Shown here piece by piece: positions 5,128 through 6,412 of a DNA stretch of 6,412 nt. Each line of letters starts with the position of its first letter. Within the stretch, counting starts at the first letter, position 1. The position numbers and the translations under genes are program-made. Under the pieces are notes generated by a model. That model saw only the letters and a program-made list of their open reading frames with translations. It did not search any database and was not told the origin of the DNA. Source of the stretch: DAIMZM01 sp036733985 (GTDB lineage Bacteria; Bacillota; Dehalobacteriia; UBA4068); assembly GCA_036733985.1 (NCBI GenBank), contig DAIMZM010000111.1, forward strand, positions 1 through 6,412. The letters run 5' to 3'.

Positions 5128-5832
5128 ATGAGTAAGATTAAGGGGGATAAGCCGCATACCGGCCATCGTCAGCGGATGAAAGAATTATGCCTGGCGGAAG
5201 GGCTGGATAGCTTTCCGCCCCACCAGGTGCTGGAACTGCTGCTTTTCTATGCCGTGCCTTATCGGGACACCAATGAGCTGGCCCACCGGCTGCTGGCCCG
5301 CTTCGGCAGCTTTGCCGGGGTGCTGAACGCGGATTATCAGGATTTGCTGGAGGTGCCGGGGGTGGGCGCGAATACGGCCAGCCTGCTCACGCTGATGCCG
5401 GAATTTTTCCGCCGCTACCAGACCGATCCGGGCCAGGGCCCTATCCGCCTCTCTGACCGGGAGCGGCTCCTGGACTATATCAAGGGCCTGTTCATCGGCT
5501 ACGGCCATGAGTGCTTTTACCTGATCTGCCTGGATACCCAAAACCGGGTCAACCAGGCGGCCCTGATCAATGAGGGCACCCTGGACCAGGTGACGATTTA
5601 CCCCCGCATCGTGGTGGAGGCGGCCTTGCGGCATAAGGCAAAAAGCGTGGTGCTGGCCCATAACCATCCCGGCGGCGCCATGCGCCCCACTGCCTCGGAT
5701 GTGCAGCTGACCCAACATATCGCCGCCGTGCTGACGGAGATCGGCATCACCGTGCTGGATCATCTGATCATCAACGGCGCCAACTATTTTAGCTTTCATG
5801 AAAAGGGCCTGCTGGCAGGGCCTGGAATCTAA
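5128..5832 (+). CDS. radC: RadC family protein with JAMM/MPN+ metalloprotease-like domain
   Basis: This 234-residue protein has the standard RadC length and two-part layout. The N-terminal GHRQRMKE (12-19) and ELLLFYAVPYRDTNELAHRL (36-55) lead into a helix-hairpin-helix (LLEVPGVGANTA, 73-84), expected to contact DNA. The C-terminal domain carries the JAMM signature: E128, then H178 and H180 in AHNHPGG, and D191 ten residues after the second His, so metal binding looks intact. EGTLDQVTIYPRIVVEAAL (149-167) is also characteristic. Despite the old name, its role in DNA repair is doubtful, and the true cellular role is unknown. The ATG at 5128 lies six bases after AGGAG (5117-5121), which overlaps the stop codon of the LCP gene, implying coupled translation. 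dnaE begins 15 nt after the stop. Confidence 0.95.
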   Translation: MSKIKGDKPHTGHRQRMKELCLAEGLDSFPPHQVLELLLFYAVPYRDTNELAHRLLARFGSFAGVLNADYQDLLEVPGVGANTASLLTLMPEFFRRYQTDPGQGPIRLSDRERLLDYIKGLFIGYGHECFYLICLDTQNRVNQAALINEGTLDQVTIYPRIVVEAALRHKAKSVVLAHNHPGGAMRPTASDVQLTQHIAAVLTEIGITVLDHLIINGANYFSFHEKGLLAGPGI

Positions 5833-5847
5833 ACGGAGCCTTAAGCT

Positions 5848-6412
5848 ATGAATTTTGTTCATCTGCATAACCATACGGAATACAGCCTGCTGGACGGCGC
5901 CGCCCGCATCGACCGCCTGGTGGCCAGGGCAGCGGATTATGCCATGCCCGCCTGCGCCATCACGGATCATGGCGTGATGTACGGCGCCATCAGTTTTTAT
6001 AAAGCTTGTAAAAAAAAGGGCGTCAAGCCCATCATCGGCTGCGAAGTCTATGTGACCAATGACCGCTTTCAGAAGAGCGGACGCAAAGGGGATAATGCCT
6101 GCCATCTGGTGCTGCTGGCGGAGAATAATTTAGGCTACCAGAATTTATGCCGCCTGGTTTCCCTTGGCTTTATGGAGGGCTTTTATTATAAGCCCCGGGT
6201 GGATAAGGAATTGCTGCGGCAATATCATCAGGGGCTGATCTGCCTGTCCGCCTGCATTGCCGGGGAACTGCCGGAGCTGATCCTGAGCGGCCAATCGGCG
6301 GAAGCCCAGGCCCTGGCGGAAGAATACCGGCAGATCTTTGGCCCGGAGCATTACTTTATCGAGCTGCAGAACCATGGCCTGGCCGAGGAACTGCAGGCCC
6401 TGCCGGAGCTGG
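5848..6412 (+). CDS. dnaE: DNA polymerase III subunit alpha, N-terminal part (partial)
   Basis: 188 complete codons are present and the frame is open to the window edge; a full DnaE would be over 1000 residues. The N-terminus is the polymerase PHP domain: FVHLHNHTEYSLLDGAA (3-19), AITDHGVMYGAI (38-49), KPIIGCEVYV (60-69), HLVLLAENNLGYQNL (86-100), ICLSACIAGE (131-140). Metal-ligand positions by family alignment are H7, H9, D16, H41, E66, H86 and C136; the last two expected ligands lie beyond the window. This set is kept, unlike in E. coli DnaE, where the PHP site has degenerated. The motif spacing is that of DnaE rather than PolC, which has an OB fold and exonuclease around its PHP. The ATG at 5848 has GGAG at 5835-5838, nine bases upstream. 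It is the third gene after the promoter at 4124-4153. Confidence 0.95.
   Translation, partial: MNFVHLHNHTEYSLLDGAARIDRLVARAADYAMPACAITDHGVMYGAISFYKACKKKGVKPIIGCEVYVTNDRFQKSGRKGDNACHLVLLAENNLGYQNLCRLVSLGFMEGFYYKPRVDKELLRQYHQGLICLSACIAGELPELILSGQSAEAQALAEEYRQIFGPEHYFIELQNHGLAEELQALPEL

Noticed and set aside
4318..5166. 282-codon open frame on the minus strand opposite the LCP gene
   Set aside because: A shadow of a gene with complete family motifs; no family resemblance of its own.
6010..6017. A8 run followed by GGG in dnaE, a possible slippery site
   Set aside because: It encodes ordinary KKKG in the PHP domain. A -1 shift would hit a stop about 16 codons later, giving a short fragment with no evident use; no stimulatory structure was seen.
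5185..6105. 306-codon open frame on the minus strand opposite radC and dnaE
   Set aside because: It runs antisense across two clear genes, has no recognisable domain, and is His/Gln-rich low-quality translation typical of GC-rich shadow frames.

Overview
The window looks like a GC-rich chromosomal segment of a Gram-positive (Firmicutes-type) bacterium. The signs are the C-terminus of RNase Y followed directly by its usual neighbour ymdB, a LytR-CpsA-Psr (LCP) cell-envelope protein, strong purine-rich ribosome binding sites, and a DnaE whose PHP domain keeps its metal ligands. spoVS, which follows ymdB in Bacillus and many spore-forming Clostridia, is absent here. That hints at, but does not prove, a lineage such as the Negativicutes or another divergent Clostridia group. 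Every gene is on the + strand and packing is tight; I see no mobile element, tRNA, rRNA or CRISPR array.

Layout. (1) 1-140 is the 3' end of rny, closed by a textbook intrinsic terminator (159-188). (2) An extended -10 promoter (about 192-220) drives ymdB (264-1043), an M19-type dipeptidase (1102-2022) and a PHP-domain phosphoesterase of the YciV/RNase AM type (2045-2857). (3) A probable internal promoter (-10 at 2874-2879) precedes an 87-residue coiled-coil protein (2911-3174) and a seven-helix membrane protein distantly resembling cobalamin synthase CobS (3239-4033). A probable terminator follows at 4040-4070. (4) A second extended -10 promoter (4124-4153) starts an LCP gene with a GTG start (4231-5118), radC (5128-5832) and the 5' end of dnaE (5848 to the window edge). 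The largest non-coding stretch is 4034-4230. It holds the terminator, a short palindrome, the promoter and a leader hairpin.

Functional reading. The first half groups RNase Y with two further putative nucleotide/RNA phosphoesterases (YmdB and the PHP protein), which suggests an RNA-turnover neighbourhood. The second half joins envelope polymer attachment (LCP) to DNA metabolism (RadC, DnaE). The least explained parts are the coiled-coil/CobS-like pair, whose translation may be gated by a hairpin over the Shine-Dalgarno, and an imperfect 27-bp direct repeat that brackets the dipeptidase gene.
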